NCBI RefSeq assembly: GCF_020514115.1 | Contig: NZ_VTKZ01000002.1 | Location: forward strand, 124,001 to 188,000 | DNA from: Synechococcus sp. MU1642 | Lineage (GTDB): Bacteria > Cyanobacteriota > Cyanobacteriia > PCC-6307 > Cyanobiaceae | Reading direction: 5' to 3' | Length of the DNA stretch: 64,000 nt | In this document: one piece after another, positions 54,997 to 64,000 of the stretch | Layout: every line of letters starts with the position of its first letter | Numbering within the stretch: the first letter of the stretch is position 1 | Made by a program: the position numbers and the translations under genes | The notes under the pieces: model-generated | What the model was told of the DNA's origin: nothing | Seen by the model: only the letters and a program-made list of their open reading frames with translations | Database searches by the model: none

Positions 54997-57045
54997 TCAG
55001 GCGGCAGGAGGAACGGTGTAACTGGCGCAACGTTGCTGATCCAGATGGCCGATGTGTTTTCTCTCGGTGTAATAAAGCTCCTGGTAGCGCAGCGCATCAC
55101 GGTTGAGGTCATCGAAAAGGGCCTGAATCCGCACCTCCATATCCACAGAGGCCTGATCTGACGAAGCCTCCTGATCAATCAATACAGCGATGCAGGATTC
55201 CAGGGTTTGCAGACGCTGGCCGCCCCAGGCCTCCAACAGGTGCCGGCAACGCTTCAAGCTTTTCTGCCGCTCCAGCAGGGCAGCAATACCCCGCAGCTGC
55301 TCCAGCGGCTCCGCCAGGGCGACACGCTGCAATTCACCAGGCTCCAGCAGAGGCGTCAAGCGGGACACCAGCGCACTGCTCTCTAAGAGGAGTTGATCGG
55401 TGAGCAATCGGGGCAGATCGATGAGATCCAGACCCTCGCCGTCGTCATCGCATCGGCTGATCGACTCCAAGCGCCCCTCACCCAGGTTGGTCTCCTCCAA
55501 ATCCGTAATGGCCGCCCAAAGATGGCGGTGATGGGGGATGGCGAAATCCTCCAACTCGCGTTCGCGCAGCTCCTGGCGAATCGTGGCCCGATGCCGAGGG
55601 CAGTGCAGATACAGCCGCAGCAGATCGGCCTCACAGCGCTCCCGCTGACCAGATTCACCAGGCTGCTCGTGACGGCTGGAGCGCCCATGCCAACGCTGGC
55701 CCTTCACCTGTTGGCGCAGGTCGTCCTCGAGCTGAAGCGCTAGACGACCTTGGCCACCACTGAGGCGCTCTGCCACCCGTTGGAGGTAGTGAGTGCGCAC
55801 GGCGGACTGGGGCAGTTTGCCCAGCAGCCCCACCAGGGCGGTCACCGCCTGTTGGAACTGGTCGGCCCTGCTGAGATCGCGCTCCTCCAGCACCTGCTCG
55901 ATCTGCCAATCCAGCCAGAGGGGGGCCTGATCCAGCAGAGCGCGGTAATCGCCGGCTCCGTTCTGTTTGAGGAACTCATCGGGGTCCTTCCCGGACGGCA
56001 GGTGCAGAACCCGCAGCTCCAGCTGGCCCTGCATCGCTAGCTGTTCCACCTCGCCGATGGCCCGATTGGCCGCACGAACACCGGCGCCGTCGGCGTCAAA
56101 ATTGAGAACGATCCGCTTGCTGTCGCTGACGCGGCACAACTGGGTGATCTGCTGACTGCTCAGGGCCGTGCCGAGGGAGGCCACAGCGTTGGTGATGCCA
56201 GCGGCATGCAGGGCAATCACATCGAAATAACCCTCCACCACCACGGCCCTATCGTCCTTGCGGATGGCATTGGAGGCCTTATCGAGGCCAAACAGATGCT
56301 TCCCCTTCTCGAACACTTCGGTCTCGGGAGAGTTGAGGTATTTCGGTTCGCTGCCATCAAGGCTGCGTCCCCCGAAACCGATCACCCGACCCTGACGGTC
56401 ATGGATCGGCACTATGACCCGATGGCGGAAGCGGTCATAAAACCCGTTGCCGCCCTTGCGGGGAACCACCAGCCCAGCAGCCTCGAGAAGCTCCGGGGCC
56501 AGCCCTTCTACCTGTTGAAGATGCTTCAGCAGACCATCCCACTGGTCCGGCGCATAGCCAAGCTGGAAGATCTCCTGTGTGGCGGGGCTCAGCCCTCTGG
56601 CCTCACTGAGGTACTCGAGGGCCTGTGCGCCCGTGGGTGCCATCAACTGGCTGCGAAACCAACCGGCAGCCAGGGCCAGGGCCCGTTGCAGCTTTTCCCT
56701 GCGGGACAACTGTTGCCGCAGCCGTTCCTGCTGCGGACCATCGACCGTCTCGATCGGCAACTGATATCGCCGCGCAAGATCCAGCACCACATCGCTGAAA
56801 CTCTGGCGCTGGAACTCCATTAGGAACTTGATGGAGTTGCCGCCGGCACCACAGGAGAAGCAGTAGTAGAACTGCTTGGCGGGCGACACCGTCATCGACG
56901 GTTTGCTGTCGTCATGGAAAGGACAGATCCCGACGAATTCCCGCCCCTTCTTCTTGAGCACCACGTGCTCGCCCACCACATCAACGATGTCGGCCCGTTC
57001 CTTCACGGCCTCGATCGTTCTTGGGTGCAGGCGGGCGTTCACCAT
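54997..57045 (-). CDS. dnaG: DNA primase
   Basis: Synthesises RNA primers for replication. 682 aa from ATG 57045. CHC2 zinc finger near residue 40 (CPFHDDSKPSMTVSP and YYCFSCGAGG), catalytic core with 'VVVEGYFDVIALHAAGITNA' and the TOPRIM 'VLNFDADGAGVRAANRAI', then a long C-terminal helicase-binding domain that diverges from E. coli. Divergent from the DMT permease. Confidence 0.97.
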   Translation of the reverse strand: MVNARLHPRTIEAVKERADIVDVVGEHVVLKKKGREFVGICPFHDDSKPSMTVSPAKQFYYCFSCGAGGNSIKFLMEFQRQSFSDVVLDLARRYQLPIETVDGPQQERLRQQLSRREKLQRALALAAGWFRSQLMAPTGAQALEYLSEARGLSPATQEIFQLGYAPDQWDGLLKHLQQVEGLAPELLEAAGLVVPRKGGNGFYDRFRHRVIVPIHDRQGRVIGFGGRSLDGSEPKYLNSPETEVFEKGKHLFGLDKASNAIRKDDRAVVVEGYFDVIALHAAGITNAVASLGTALSSQQITQLCRVSDSKRIVLNFDADGAGVRAANRAIGEVEQLAMQGQLELRVLHLPSGKDPDEFLKQNGAGDYRALLDQAPLWLDWQIEQVLEERDLSRADQFQQAVTALVGLLGKLPQSAVRTHYLQRVAERLSGGQGRLALQLEDDLRQQVKGQRWHGRSSRHEQPGESGQRERCEADLLRLYLHCPRHRATIRQELRERELEDFAIPHHRHLWAAITDLEETNLGEGRLESISRCDDDGEGLDLIDLPRLLTDQLLLESSALVSRLTPLLEPGELQRVALAEPLEQLRGIAALLERQKSLKRCRHLLEAWGGQRLQTLESCIAVLIDQEASSDQASVDMEVRIQALFDDLNRDALRYQELYYTERKHIGHLDQQRCASYTVPPAA

Positions 57046-57098
57046 CGGTCCATTCTGCGAAGTCGCAGGGTTCCGTGCACCCCGTCATCAGAACAGCC

Positions 57099-57989
57099 AT
57101 GGCCGAACCGCAGAACCCACAACTCTGGTGGAACCAGGAATCGGTGCGGGGCAGCCGAGCCCTGATTCTCAGCTCCCTGGCCTTCAGCCTGATGACGGTC
57201 TGCGTCAAGCAACTGAACAGTCGGCTTCCAGTAGCGGAAATCGTGCTCTGCCGGGCCCTAATCAGCATCGTTCTGACGGCTGTGGGCCTGCGCCTGGCTG
57301 GGGTCTCCCCCTGGGGCCATCGACGGGGGCTGCTGGTGGCACGGGGGGTGCTGGGCAGCTTGGCCCTGATGTGCTTCTTCGAAGCAATTGACCAGCTGCC
57401 GCTCGCTTCAGCGACGGTGCTCCAGTACACCTACCCCACCTTTACGGCGGTGGCAGCGCTATTGCTTCTAGGGGAGCCCCTGCGCCGACGCATTAGTGCA
57501 GCGGTTCTGCTGGGCTGGATCGGCGTCACACTGGTGGTGCAACCGCAGTGGCTCACGGGCACAGCGCAACCTGCACAACTGATCCCTGCCCTGATCGGCA
57601 TTGGTGGCGCTCTGATGACTGCCCTGGCCTACGTCAGTGTGCGGAGGCTGTCTCAAACCGAGCACCCGTTGGTGATCATCCTCTATTTCCCGATGATCTC
57701 TGTTCCCCTGACCCTGCCCTGGGTACTGCACCAAGGGGTCTGGCCCCAGGGGATCGAATGGTTTTGGCTCCTGGGGGTCGGGGTGATGACCCAGCTGGGC
57801 CAGATCTGGGTGACCGAGGGCCTGCGCTGTCTGCCCGCCGCCCGAGCAACATCGATTAATTACGTGCAGGTGGTCTTTGCCGCTGGCTGGGGCTGGCTTT
57901 GGTTTGCAGAATCGATCAATTCCTGGCAAGTGGGTGGCGGGATGCTGGTGCTGGCCGCCACCCTGATCAGCCTGTCGGCGCGACGTTAG
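57099..57989 (+). CDS. EamA/DMT-superfamily permease
   Basis: 296 aa from ATG 57099, ten predicted helices in two EamA halves. First half 'FFEAIDQLPLASATVLQYTYP' with the family Pro/Gly pattern; second half 'AARATSINYVQVVFAAGWGW'. Metabolite exporter or importer of unknown substrate. An upstream frame extension to 57021 lacks similarity. Confidence 0.88.
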   Translation: MAEPQNPQLWWNQESVRGSRALILSSLAFSLMTVCVKQLNSRLPVAEIVLCRALISIVLTAVGLRLAGVSPWGHRRGLLVARGVLGSLALMCFFEAIDQLPLASATVLQYTYPTFTAVAALLLLGEPLRRRISAAVLLGWIGVTLVVQPQWLTGTAQPAQLIPALIGIGGALMTALAYVSVRRLSQTEHPLVIILYFPMISVPLTLPWVLHQGVWPQGIEWFWLLGVGVMTQLGQIWVTEGLRCLPAARATSINYVQVVFAAGWGWLWFAESINSWQVGGGMLVLAATLISLSARR

Positions 57990-57992
57990 AGC

Positions 57993-58454
57993 TCAGGCTT
58001 TCTCCAACCCCAAGGGGTAGGTGAGCCAAGCCTGTCGGTCGTCGGATCCGCCCTTGGGCCTGGCCAGGCGCCAACTCTGACCACGGGAGCCCCGCTGCAG
58101 AAACAGCTCAAACGGGCTATCCACCTGCACACGGTCTCCGGGCAGTTGCCAATCAAAGCGGCCTGAAATCCTCAGGCCCTGCTCGTCACCCAAGGCAAAG
58201 CTTTCCTGGTCCTCCACCCGCACACGGCTCACGCTGGGGGCGACGGGCATCGTAGTGAGATCCAGGGAGCTGGCAATGGCCGACTGGGTGAGCTGAATCT
58301 GCAGTGCCAGCGCTTCATTCAAAAGAGCGCGTGGCGGCTGAGATCCATTGCATGCCGTCAACGGAACCACGATCGATAGAACGCAAAGCGCCTGAAGCAA
58401 GCGGCGCAAAACGCGCTTGAAAGCAGAGACAGGCAATGACAGCTGCGGCAACAT
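57993..58454 (-). CDS. Predicted lipoprotein of unknown function
   Basis: 153 aa from ATG 58454. Signal peptide with lipobox ([13 protein letters not shown], Cys about residue 35), so it should be lipidated after LspA cleavage. The mature part is beta-rich ([37 protein letters not shown]). Family not recognised. Divergent from ruvA and convergent with the DMT gene; a longer frame to 58526 overlaps ruvA. Confidence 0.8.
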   Translation of the reverse strand: MLPQLSLPVSAFKRVLRRLLQALCVLSIVVPLTACNGSQPPRALLNEALALQIQLTQSAIASSLDLTTMPVAPSVSRVRVEDQESFALGDEQGLRISGRFDWQLPGDRVQVDSPFELFLQRGSRGQSWRLARPKGGSDDRQAWLTYPLGLEKA

Positions 58455-58476
58455 GACCTGGTTGAAACCTCTCCCC

Positions 58477-59121
58477 ATGATCGGCTGGCTGCAGGGACGA
58501 CCGATGGAGTGCTGGACCCAAGGCAACCGTAGCGGCGTCCTGCTGCTCTGCGGTGGAGTCGGTTATGAGGTGCACCTCACTGAGCGTCATCAGCACGACC
58601 TTCCGGCTGATGACGATTTGAACCTATGGATTCATCAAGTGCAGCGGGAGGACGGCAGCAGCCTCTATGGCTTTCCCTTACGCCAGGAGCGGGATTTGTT
58701 CCGGCTGTTGATCAGCGTCAGCGGTGTAGGTCCCCAGGCGGGTCTGGCGCTAATGCAGGAATGCAAGCCCCAGGACCTGGTGGAAGCGATCAGCAGTGGT
58801 GATCTACGCCGACTCTGCAAGGCGCAGGGCATCGGCAAACGCACCGCTGAGCGCCTGGCGGTGGAACTCAGGGCCTCGATTGCGGCTTTCGCGGGCGTGG
58901 ATCCCGCCCCATCGCTAGCGGAAGGCGTCAGCTCGGAGCAGATGCCGGCAAGCGGTGCCGACGTCGAAGCCACCCTCTCGATGCTGGGTTACGACGATCT
59001 GGAAATCCGTCGCGCCATCCGTGCCATCGCCGAGGGGGCAGATGGCCAACCACCTGCTGGAGACGACCAGAACGCCTGGCTGCGGGGCTGCCTGCAATGG
59101 CTGAGCCGTGAATCGGCCTGA
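58477..59121 (+). CDS. ruvA: Holliday junction branch migration protein RuvA
   Basis: Tetramer that binds four-way junctions and loads RuvB. 214 aa from ATG 58477. OB-fold start '[20 protein letters not shown]', the helix-hairpin-helix '[17 protein letters not shown]' and '[19 protein letters not shown]', then an acidic linker and the RuvB-binding domain ([16 protein letters not shown]). RuvB and RuvC are not in the window. Confidence 0.95.
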   Translation: MIGWLQGRPMECWTQGNRSGVLLLCGGVGYEVHLTERHQHDLPADDDLNLWIHQVQREDGSSLYGFPLRQERDLFRLLISVSGVGPQAGLALMQECKPQDLVEAISSGDLRRLCKAQGIGKRTAERLAVELRASIAAFAGVDPAPSLAEGVSSEQMPASGADVEATLSMLGYDDLEIRRAIRAIAEGADGQPPAGDDQNAWLRGCLQWLSRESA

Positions 59122-59177
59122 GCCGTCCCACGCGAAGGTAAGGTGGTTGTTTGCACTGACAGGGCCGCCCCCCGCGC

Positions 59178-59447
59178 ATGTCGCTTGATACCACCGAAAA
59201 GCAGCAGCTGATCAACACCCACCAGACACACGGCACCGACACCGGTTCGGCCGAGGTCCAGGTGGCCATGCTGAGTGAGCGGATCAACCGTCTCAGCAGC
59301 CACCTGCAGAACAACATCCACGACTTCTCCTCACGCCAGGGGCTGCTCAAGATGATTGGCCGCCGCAAGCGCTTGCTGAGCTACATGCGGAGCAAGAGCG
59401 AGCAACGCTACGCCGACACGATCGCCAAACTGGGCATCCGCGGCTGA
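59178..59447 (+). CDS. rpsO: 30S ribosomal protein S15
   Basis: 89 aa. '[20 protein letters not shown]' and '[20 protein letters not shown]' are the S15 signature regions, ending in '[20 protein letters not shown]'. Binds 16S rRNA in the central domain and nucleates assembly. Lies 56 bp after ruvA and 12 bp before the PAM68-like gene. Confidence 0.98.
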   Translation: MSLDTTEKQQLINTHQTHGTDTGSAEVQVAMLSERINRLSSHLQNNIHDFSSRQGLLKMIGRRKRLLSYMRSKSEQRYADTIAKLGIRG

Positions 59448-59459
59448 TCGACCTGCCCC

Positions 59460-59873
59460 ATGCCTGAGCAACGCAATGCCCTCCCCTTTGAGCCGAAAGG
59501 GTCTGGGAAGGTGAACAAGCCTGCTTCAGGTACGCCTCGGCAGGAAGCCATCCCTCGCTACGTGGCCGATCGGATGGCCCGTCGCGTTGCTGTTTATGCA
59601 GGGCTCCCGTCCCTAGCTGGGATGGGAGTTTTTGTTGGCAGCTATTTCTTGGTCACACGGGGCATTGCTGATATCGCTCCTGGACTAACGCTGACGGGCT
59701 CCGGTTTGTTTTTCCTCTTGGGCCTGGTGGGCCTCAGCGTTGGCGTGTTGACCTCCAGCTGGGACCCCGAACCGGGTTCTCTCCTCGGCTTCGAGAATTT
59801 CAAGCCGAACGTTCAGCGGATGAAAGAGTCGATTCGGGCCCAGAAGCAACAGCAAAAGCAAGAAAAGTCCTGA
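59460..59873 (+). CDS. PAM68-like photosystem II assembly protein
   Basis: 137 aa from ATG 59460. Basic N-terminus, then 'RYVADRMARRVAVYAGLPS' and two membrane helices (LAGMGVFVGSYFLVTRG and GLFFLLGLVGLSVGVLTSSW), then the conserved 'WDPEPGSLLGFENFKPNVQR' that marks PAM68/Sll0933. It assists PSII early assembly in the thylakoid membrane. Ends in a Gln/Lys-rich tail that runs into a hairpin. Confidence 0.9.
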   Translation: MPEQRNALPFEPKGSGKVNKPASGTPRQEAIPRYVADRMARRVAVYAGLPSLAGMGVFVGSYFLVTRGIADIAPGLTLTGSGLFFLLGLVGLSVGVLTSSWDPEPGSLLGFENFKPNVQRMKESIRAQKQQQKQEKS

Positions 59874-59908
59874 CCGACTGATCAGAACCTCCTGATCAGA
59901 CGGTCAGG
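59869..59908. terminator. Long interrupted hairpin between PAM68-like gene and dnaE
   Basis: CCTGACCG, A, CTGATCAG, a 6-nt loop, CTGATCAG, A, CGGTCAGG: two 8-bp stems with an A-A mismatch. It overlaps both stop codons of these convergent genes. No T-run, so termination would be Rho-like or by stem alone; it may act on both strands. Confidence 0.7.
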
Positions 59909-62900
59909 AGAGCACCAGACGGTCGCTGCTACGGGCCTCAAACGATTGGGTGCGAAGCGATGCGATTGCTGCATCAACATCTTTCACGCAGAACTGCGAG
60001 CCAAGTCGCACATAGCGAACGCTGTCGCCATGGCACACCTCGGCGACAACAGGCACCTTCACGCCCAGCTCATCCCGCTCGGGGCGATGTTGGTTCAGGC
60101 ATTCCCTCAACTTGTGCTGAATGGCGATGTCACTGGCCTGATCGGAGGGGAGGTGAACCAGCAACAGATTGAGCTCATCAACGGCGCGACAGTCATCAAT
60201 GATCAGCTGCACTCGCTCGTCACGGCGATCAACTCCAGCCCACACCAAGAGGCGTGCTTCAGCCACTAGATGGTCCGCGAGGCGGGCGTAGCTCTTGGGG
60301 AACACCACGGCTTCGCAACTTCCCGTGAGATCCTCGAGTTGCAGGATCGCCATGCGATCACCCTTACGGGTGGTGACCTGGCGCATTTCAGCCACCATCG
60401 CAATGGCACTCACTTTGGCTTTATCCGGCTGCTCTTCCAGGGAGCCCAGACCGATGGGCGCCAACAACTTCGACGAGGGAGTGAGTTGTTTAAGCGGGTG
60501 ATCTGAAAGGTAGAAGCCCACCAGATCTTTTTCGAGACGAAGCTTTTCAGTTGGGGGATAGTCCGGCACCGGTGAAGCCTTAGGTGCATGACTGAGATCC
60601 GCCGGCCCATCGGTATCGGCGACAGGAGCCATCAGATCAAAGAGGTTCCCCTGGCCGCTGTCTCGGTCTTTGGCCCGTGAGGAGGCCCAATCGAGCAGAA
60701 GATCAAGATCAGCCATCAACTGAGCACGGTTGGCCTCCGGATGCATTGCATCCAGGGCACCGCAGTGAATCAACGACTCCAGACCACGGCGGTTAAGCAC
60801 CGAAGACGGGATTCTGTCGCACAGATCAGCCAGGGAACGGAAGGGTCCGTCGCTATCGCGGGCGGCGATCAATCGACGGATCGCACCATCACCAAGGTTG
60901 CGAACGGCGGAGAGTCCAAACAGGATCCGATCGCCGTTGGGGGTGAAATCAATGAGCGAGGCATTCACATCCGGAGGCATCACCTCAATCCCCATTGCAT
61001 TGCAATTGGAGATGTAGCGCTGCACCTTGTCAGCGGCTCCGGCATTCACCGTGAGCAAGGCCGCCATGTAGGCGACCGGGTAGTGCGCTTTCAAGTAAGC
61101 CGTCTGATATGTGACGGCGCCATAGGCCGTGGAATGGCTCTTGTTGAAACAGTATTCAGCGAAGAGAACCATCTGATCGAACAATTCATCAGCGACCTTT
61201 TCATCAACGCCACGCTCTTCAGCACCCTGGACAAAGATGCCGCGGTGCTTCTGCATCTCGGACACTTTTTTCTTGCCCATCGCCCGCCTGAGCAGATCTG
61301 CCTGACCCAGGGAGTAACCAGCCAGATCCTGCGCGATGCGCATGATCTGTTCCTGATACACCATGATCCCGTAGGTCTCTGAAAGGATCGGCTCCAAAAT
61401 CGCGTGAGCGAAATCGATCGCCTCCCGGCCGTGCTTGCGGTTGATGAATTTGGGAATCAACCCGGCGTCGAGGGGCCCCGGCCTGTAAAGGGCAAGGATT
61501 GAGGAGATGTCTTCCAGCGATGACGGCTTGAGATCACGCACGATCTGCCGCATTCCGCTGGATTCCAACTGGAAGATCCCCTCCAGATCACCTCTCGCCA
61601 GAAGGGCAAAAGTCTCTTCATCCTGAGGCGGCAGTTTGTCGGGGTCGACACGGGTGCCACTGCTCACCTCCACCAACTCGAGGGTCTTTTCGATCATCGT
61701 GAGGTTCTTCAACCCCAGGAAATCCATCTTCAACAGACCCATGGATTCCACGTCTTCCATGAAGTACTGCGTGATCACCTGACCGTCGTTGTTGCGCTGC
61801 AACGGCACCAGTTCATCGAGGGGGTCAGCGGCGATGACCACACCTGCTGCGTGAACACCGAAGGTTTTGTTGGTGCCTTCAATCCGCATCGCCATGTCCA
61901 CCCAACGCTTCACCGTTGGATCCGCCTCGTACTTCTCGCGGAACTCGGGGTTGGGGGATTCCTCGCCGATCATTGCCTTGAGCTTGGCGGGCTTGCCGCG
62001 AACCACTGGGATCAACTTGGCCAGACGGTCGGCATCGCCGTAGGGAATGTCAAGCACACGGGCCACATCCTTTAAAACCGCCTTGGAAGTCATCCGGTTG
62101 AAGGTGATGATCTGCGCCACCTTGTCCTCGCCGTAGCGCTCGGTGACGTAGTCGATCACCTCACCACGACGCTCGATGCAGAAGTCGGTGTCGATATCAG
62201 GCATCGACTTGCGTTCCGGATTGAGGAAGCGCTCGAACAGGAGGCAGTTGGTGATTGGATCAATGTTGGTGATCCCGAGGCAGTACGCGACGAGCGATCC
62301 TGCGGCGGAGCCACGACCCGGACCGACAGGAATATGCTGTTCCCGGGCAAAACGGATGTAATCCCAGACCACCAGGAAGTAGGTGGGAAATCCCATCTGC
62401 TCCATGATCTTGAGCTCATGGACCATGCGCTCGGCGTAGTCAACGGGCAAGGCAGCATCCGGGCTGAGCTCGAGCCGATCCCGCAATCCCTGCTCCGTCA
62501 CCTCCCTCAGGTAGCTGACGGGGGTATGGCCCTCAGGAATCGGGAAGCGGGGCATTTGATAGCGCCCGAGGATGTCGTAGGGCTCCACCTTCTCGGCCAC
62601 CTTGACGGTATTGGTGATCGCTTCGGCAACCACCTCAGGCTCGAGGTGATCCCCAAAGAGAAGTCCCATCTCCTCTTCGGTTTTGATGTACTCAGTACCG
62701 GTGTAACGCAGCCGCTTCTCATCTGTGATCAGCTTGCCGGTGAGCACGCAGAGCAAGGCGTCGTGGGCTTCAACGTCCTGCTTGCTCAAGTAGTGGGCAT
62801 CGTTGGTCGCAACGATCTGGATGCCGAGTTCCTTGGCAATTTTTACGATCTCAACGTTGACGATCCGATCCTCAGGGGATCCGTGGTCCTGGATCTCGAG

Positions 62901-63422
62901 GTAGTAGTCGTTGCCGAAGACCTCCTGGTACCAAGCTGCCACCTTGCGAGCCACATCGGGGCGACCACGCAAAATCGCCTGGGCGATCTCGCCACCGAGG
63001 CAGGCCGTCGCGATGATCAGGCCTTCGCTGTGTCGCTTCAGCAGCTCCTTGTCGATGCAGGCACGGGAAAAGATCCCGCGTCCACGCATCCCCCGCAAGT
63101 GACTAATGCTGGTGAGCTTCACCAGATTGCGGTAGCCGGTGGCGTTTTTTGCCAACACCACCAGGTGGTATCGCTTTTCCTTCTTGGGTTGCGGGTCGTC
63201 GATGGACCCGTTGATCACGTACATCTCATTGCCGATGATCGGCTTGAGATCTGAACCCTGACAGAGCTTCAGCAGCTCAATCGCGCCGTACATCACGCCG
63301 TGATCGGTCAAGGCGATGGCTGGCATGCCCAGCTGCTTCGCCCGCTCCACCATGGCCGGCAACTGCGACGCACCATCAAGAAGGCTGTAGTCGCTGTGGT
63401 TATGGAGAGGAACGAAAGCCAT
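59904..63422 (-). CDS. dnaE: DNA polymerase III alpha subunit
   Basis: Replicative polymerase catalytic subunit, 1172 aa, in one uninterrupted gene. PHP domain start '[20 protein letters not shown]', catalytic '[20 protein letters not shown]' and [17 protein letters not shown], then helix-hairpin-helix and OB-fold at the C-terminus. At the place where many cyanobacteria split DnaE with an intein (FAEY|CFN) the sequence runs straight through ([16 protein letters not shown]). Convergent with the PAM68-like gene. Confidence 0.98.
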   Translation of the reverse strand: MAFVPLHNHSDYSLLDGASQLPAMVERAKQLGMPAIALTDHGVMYGAIELLKLCQGSDLKPIIGNEMYVINGSIDDPQPKKEKRYHLVVLAKNATGYRNLVKLTSISHLRGMRGRGIFSRACIDKELLKRHSEGLIIATACLGGEIAQAILRGRPDVARKVAAWYQEVFGNDYYLEIQDHGSPEDRIVNVEIVKIAKELGIQIVATNDAHYLSKQDVEAHDALLCVLTGKLITDEKRLRYTGTEYIKTEEEMGLLFGDHLEPEVVAEAITNTVKVAEKVEPYDILGRYQMPRFPIPEGHTPVSYLREVTEQGLRDRLELSPDAALPVDYAERMVHELKIMEQMGFPTYFLVVWDYIRFAREQHIPVGPGRGSAAGSLVAYCLGITNIDPITNCLLFERFLNPERKSMPDIDTDFCIERRGEVIDYVTERYGEDKVAQIITFNRMTSKAVLKDVARVLDIPYGDADRLAKLIPVVRGKPAKLKAMIGEESPNPEFREKYEADPTVKRWVDMAMRIEGTNKTFGVHAAGVVIAADPLDELVPLQRNNDGQVITQYFMEDVESMGLLKMDFLGLKNLTMIEKTLELVEVSSGTRVDPDKLPPQDEETFALLARGDLEGIFQLESSGMRQIVRDLKPSSLEDISSILALYRPGPLDAGLIPKFINRKHGREAIDFAHAILEPILSETYGIMVYQEQIMRIAQDLAGYSLGQADLLRRAMGKKKVSEMQKHRGIFVQGAEERGVDEKVADELFDQMVLFAEYCFNKSHSTAYGAVTYQTAYLKAHYPVAYMAALLTVNAGAADKVQRYISNCNAMGIEVMPPDVNASLIDFTPNGDRILFGLSAVRNLGDGAIRRLIAARDSDGPFRSLADLCDRIPSSVLNRRGLESLIHCGALDAMHPEANRAQLMADLDLLLDWASSRAKDRDSGQGNLFDLMAPVADTDGPADLSHAPKASPVPDYPPTEKLRLEKDLVGFYLSDHPLKQLTPSSKLLAPIGLGSLEEQPDKAKVSAIAMVAEMRQVTTRKGDRMAILQLEDLTGSCEAVVFPKSYARLADHLVAEARLLVWAGVDRRDERVQLIIDDCRAVDELNLLLVHLPSDQASDIAIQHKLRECLNQHRPERDELGVKVPVVAEVCHGDSVRYVRLGSQFCVKDVDAAIASLRTQSFEARSSDRLVLS

Positions 63423-63492
63423 GAGGTCAGCCTAGGACCCTACGCAAGATCCAGCGTTTAGGGGGCAGAGCCTCCCCCACATGTGGCGCAAC

Positions 63493-64000
63493 TCAGGGGA
63501 CCAGCGCGGCTTCCGGACGTGACGCAAACACCTGCGCAGCCTGCTCGTACTGGTGAGCCACCTGGAGAAGACGCGGTTCATCCAACACATTGCCGATTAG
63601 TTGCATCCCGATCGGCAGACCCGCAGCGCTGAATCCACATGGAACACTGATGGCTGGAAGTCCAGCCAAGTTGACAGGAATCGTCAGCAGGTCTGCCAAA
63701 TACATCGCTAGAGGGTCATCAGCGTGAGCGCCAGCCTTGAAGGCCGTTGACGGCGCTGTTGGCGTGAGCAAGACATCCACGCTCTGGAAGGCCGCATCAA
63801 AGTCTCGCCGGATCAGGGTGCGCACCTGCTGCGCTTTTTTGTAGTAAGCGTCGACATACCCAGCAGAAAGTGCATAGGTGCCGATCAGGATTCTCCGTTG
63901 CACCTCAGCGCCAAAACCTTCAGCACGGCTTCGCGCCGTCATCGCAGCAAGACTCTCGGCGTCTTCTGCACGGAAGCCGTATTTGACCCCGTCATATCGC
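63493..64000 (-). CDS. gatA: Glutamyl-tRNA(Gln) amidotransferase subunit A, 5' end outside window
   Basis: C-terminal ~169 residues of the amidase that converts Glu-tRNA(Gln) to Gln-tRNA(Gln). '[20 protein letters not shown]', '[17 protein letters not shown]' and '[20 protein letters not shown]' are GatA-typical. The frame is open to the window edge (position 64000), so the gene is cut by the window, not truncated. 70 bp separate it from dnaE. Confidence 0.96.
   Translation of the reverse strand, partial: RYDGVKYGFRAEDAESLAAMTARSRAEGFGAEVQRRILIGTYALSAGYVDAYYKKAQQVRTLIRRDFDAAFQSVDVLLTPTAPSTAFKAGAHADDPLAMYLADLLTIPVNLAGLPAISVPCGFSAAGLPIGMQLIGNVLDEPRLLQVAHQYEQAAQVFASRPEAALVP

Noticed and set aside
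62334-63254. 306-codon plus-strand frame
   Set aside because: Lies wholly antisense to dnaE and its translation has no domain-like features.

Overview
The window looks like a piece of a GC-rich marine picocyanobacterial chromosome, most likely Synechococcus. This is inferred from gene content: allophycocyanin-B-like apcF, phycocyanobilin synthase pcyA, geranylgeranyl reductase chlP, Gun4, Psb28, a PAM68-type photosystem II factor, a cyanobacterial-type NtcA promoter at glnA, and an unsplit dnaE. Genes are densely packed, with many 1-4 nt stop/start overlaps. I found no rRNA, tRNA, insertion sequence, integrase or CRISPR array.

Layout. 1-2.3 kb: lipopolysaccharide export operon lptA-lptB-lptF/G, read leftward and cut by the window edge. 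2.4-9.6 kb: a DUF309 gene, typA, a U32 peptidase coupled to a VanY-type carboxypeptidase, then chlP. 9.68-10.72 kb: a small islet of orphan, secreted or membrane small ORFs, bounded by a 14-bp direct repeat that overlaps the 3' end of glyS. 10.7-21.8 kb: glyS, sulfite reductase, a VanX-like dipeptidase, recG, an unknown gene, tsf, rpsB, a glycosyltransferase and a tiny basic protein. 21.8-27.8 kb: a tightly overlapped pcyA-devB-devC-devA cluster, divergent from two M16 peptidase genes (one catalytic, one lacking the zinc motif). 27.8-34.1 kb: sipA, bioY, lspA, a membrane GTPase, a PLP decarboxylase, tadA and a serine/alanine-glyoxylate aminotransferase. 34.1-37.5 kb: apcF and glnA, divergent, with an exact NtcA box, then a methyltransferase. 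37.5-44 kb: small unknowns, an RsbW-like ATPase, gun4, mnmH, psb28 and two tandem AI-2E permeases. 44-51.6 kb: secDF, pdhB, ispE, rsmA, a frameshifted yraN, a pentapeptide-repeat protein and rlmH. 51.6-54.4 kb: a decayed 2-oxoglutarate oxygenase and an SOS-type umuDC locus. 54.4-64 kb: dnaG with two small downstream genes, a DMT permease, a lipoprotein, ruvA, rpsO, a PAM68-like gene, dnaE and the 3' part of gatA.

Most of the window is housekeeping and photosynthesis genes. The less ordinary parts are the 9.7-10.7 kb islet with a broken secreted peptide gene, two freshly decayed genes (yraN and the oxygenase), the bilin-synthase/DevBCA exporter cluster, the LexA-type palindrome ahead of umuDC, and several small ORFs of under 60 codons (at 21.6, 43.3 and 47.6 kb, with a weaker one at 38.0 kb). 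I did not find a convincing wholly new multi-gene system. The islet and the pcyA-dev cluster are the best candidates for a closer look.
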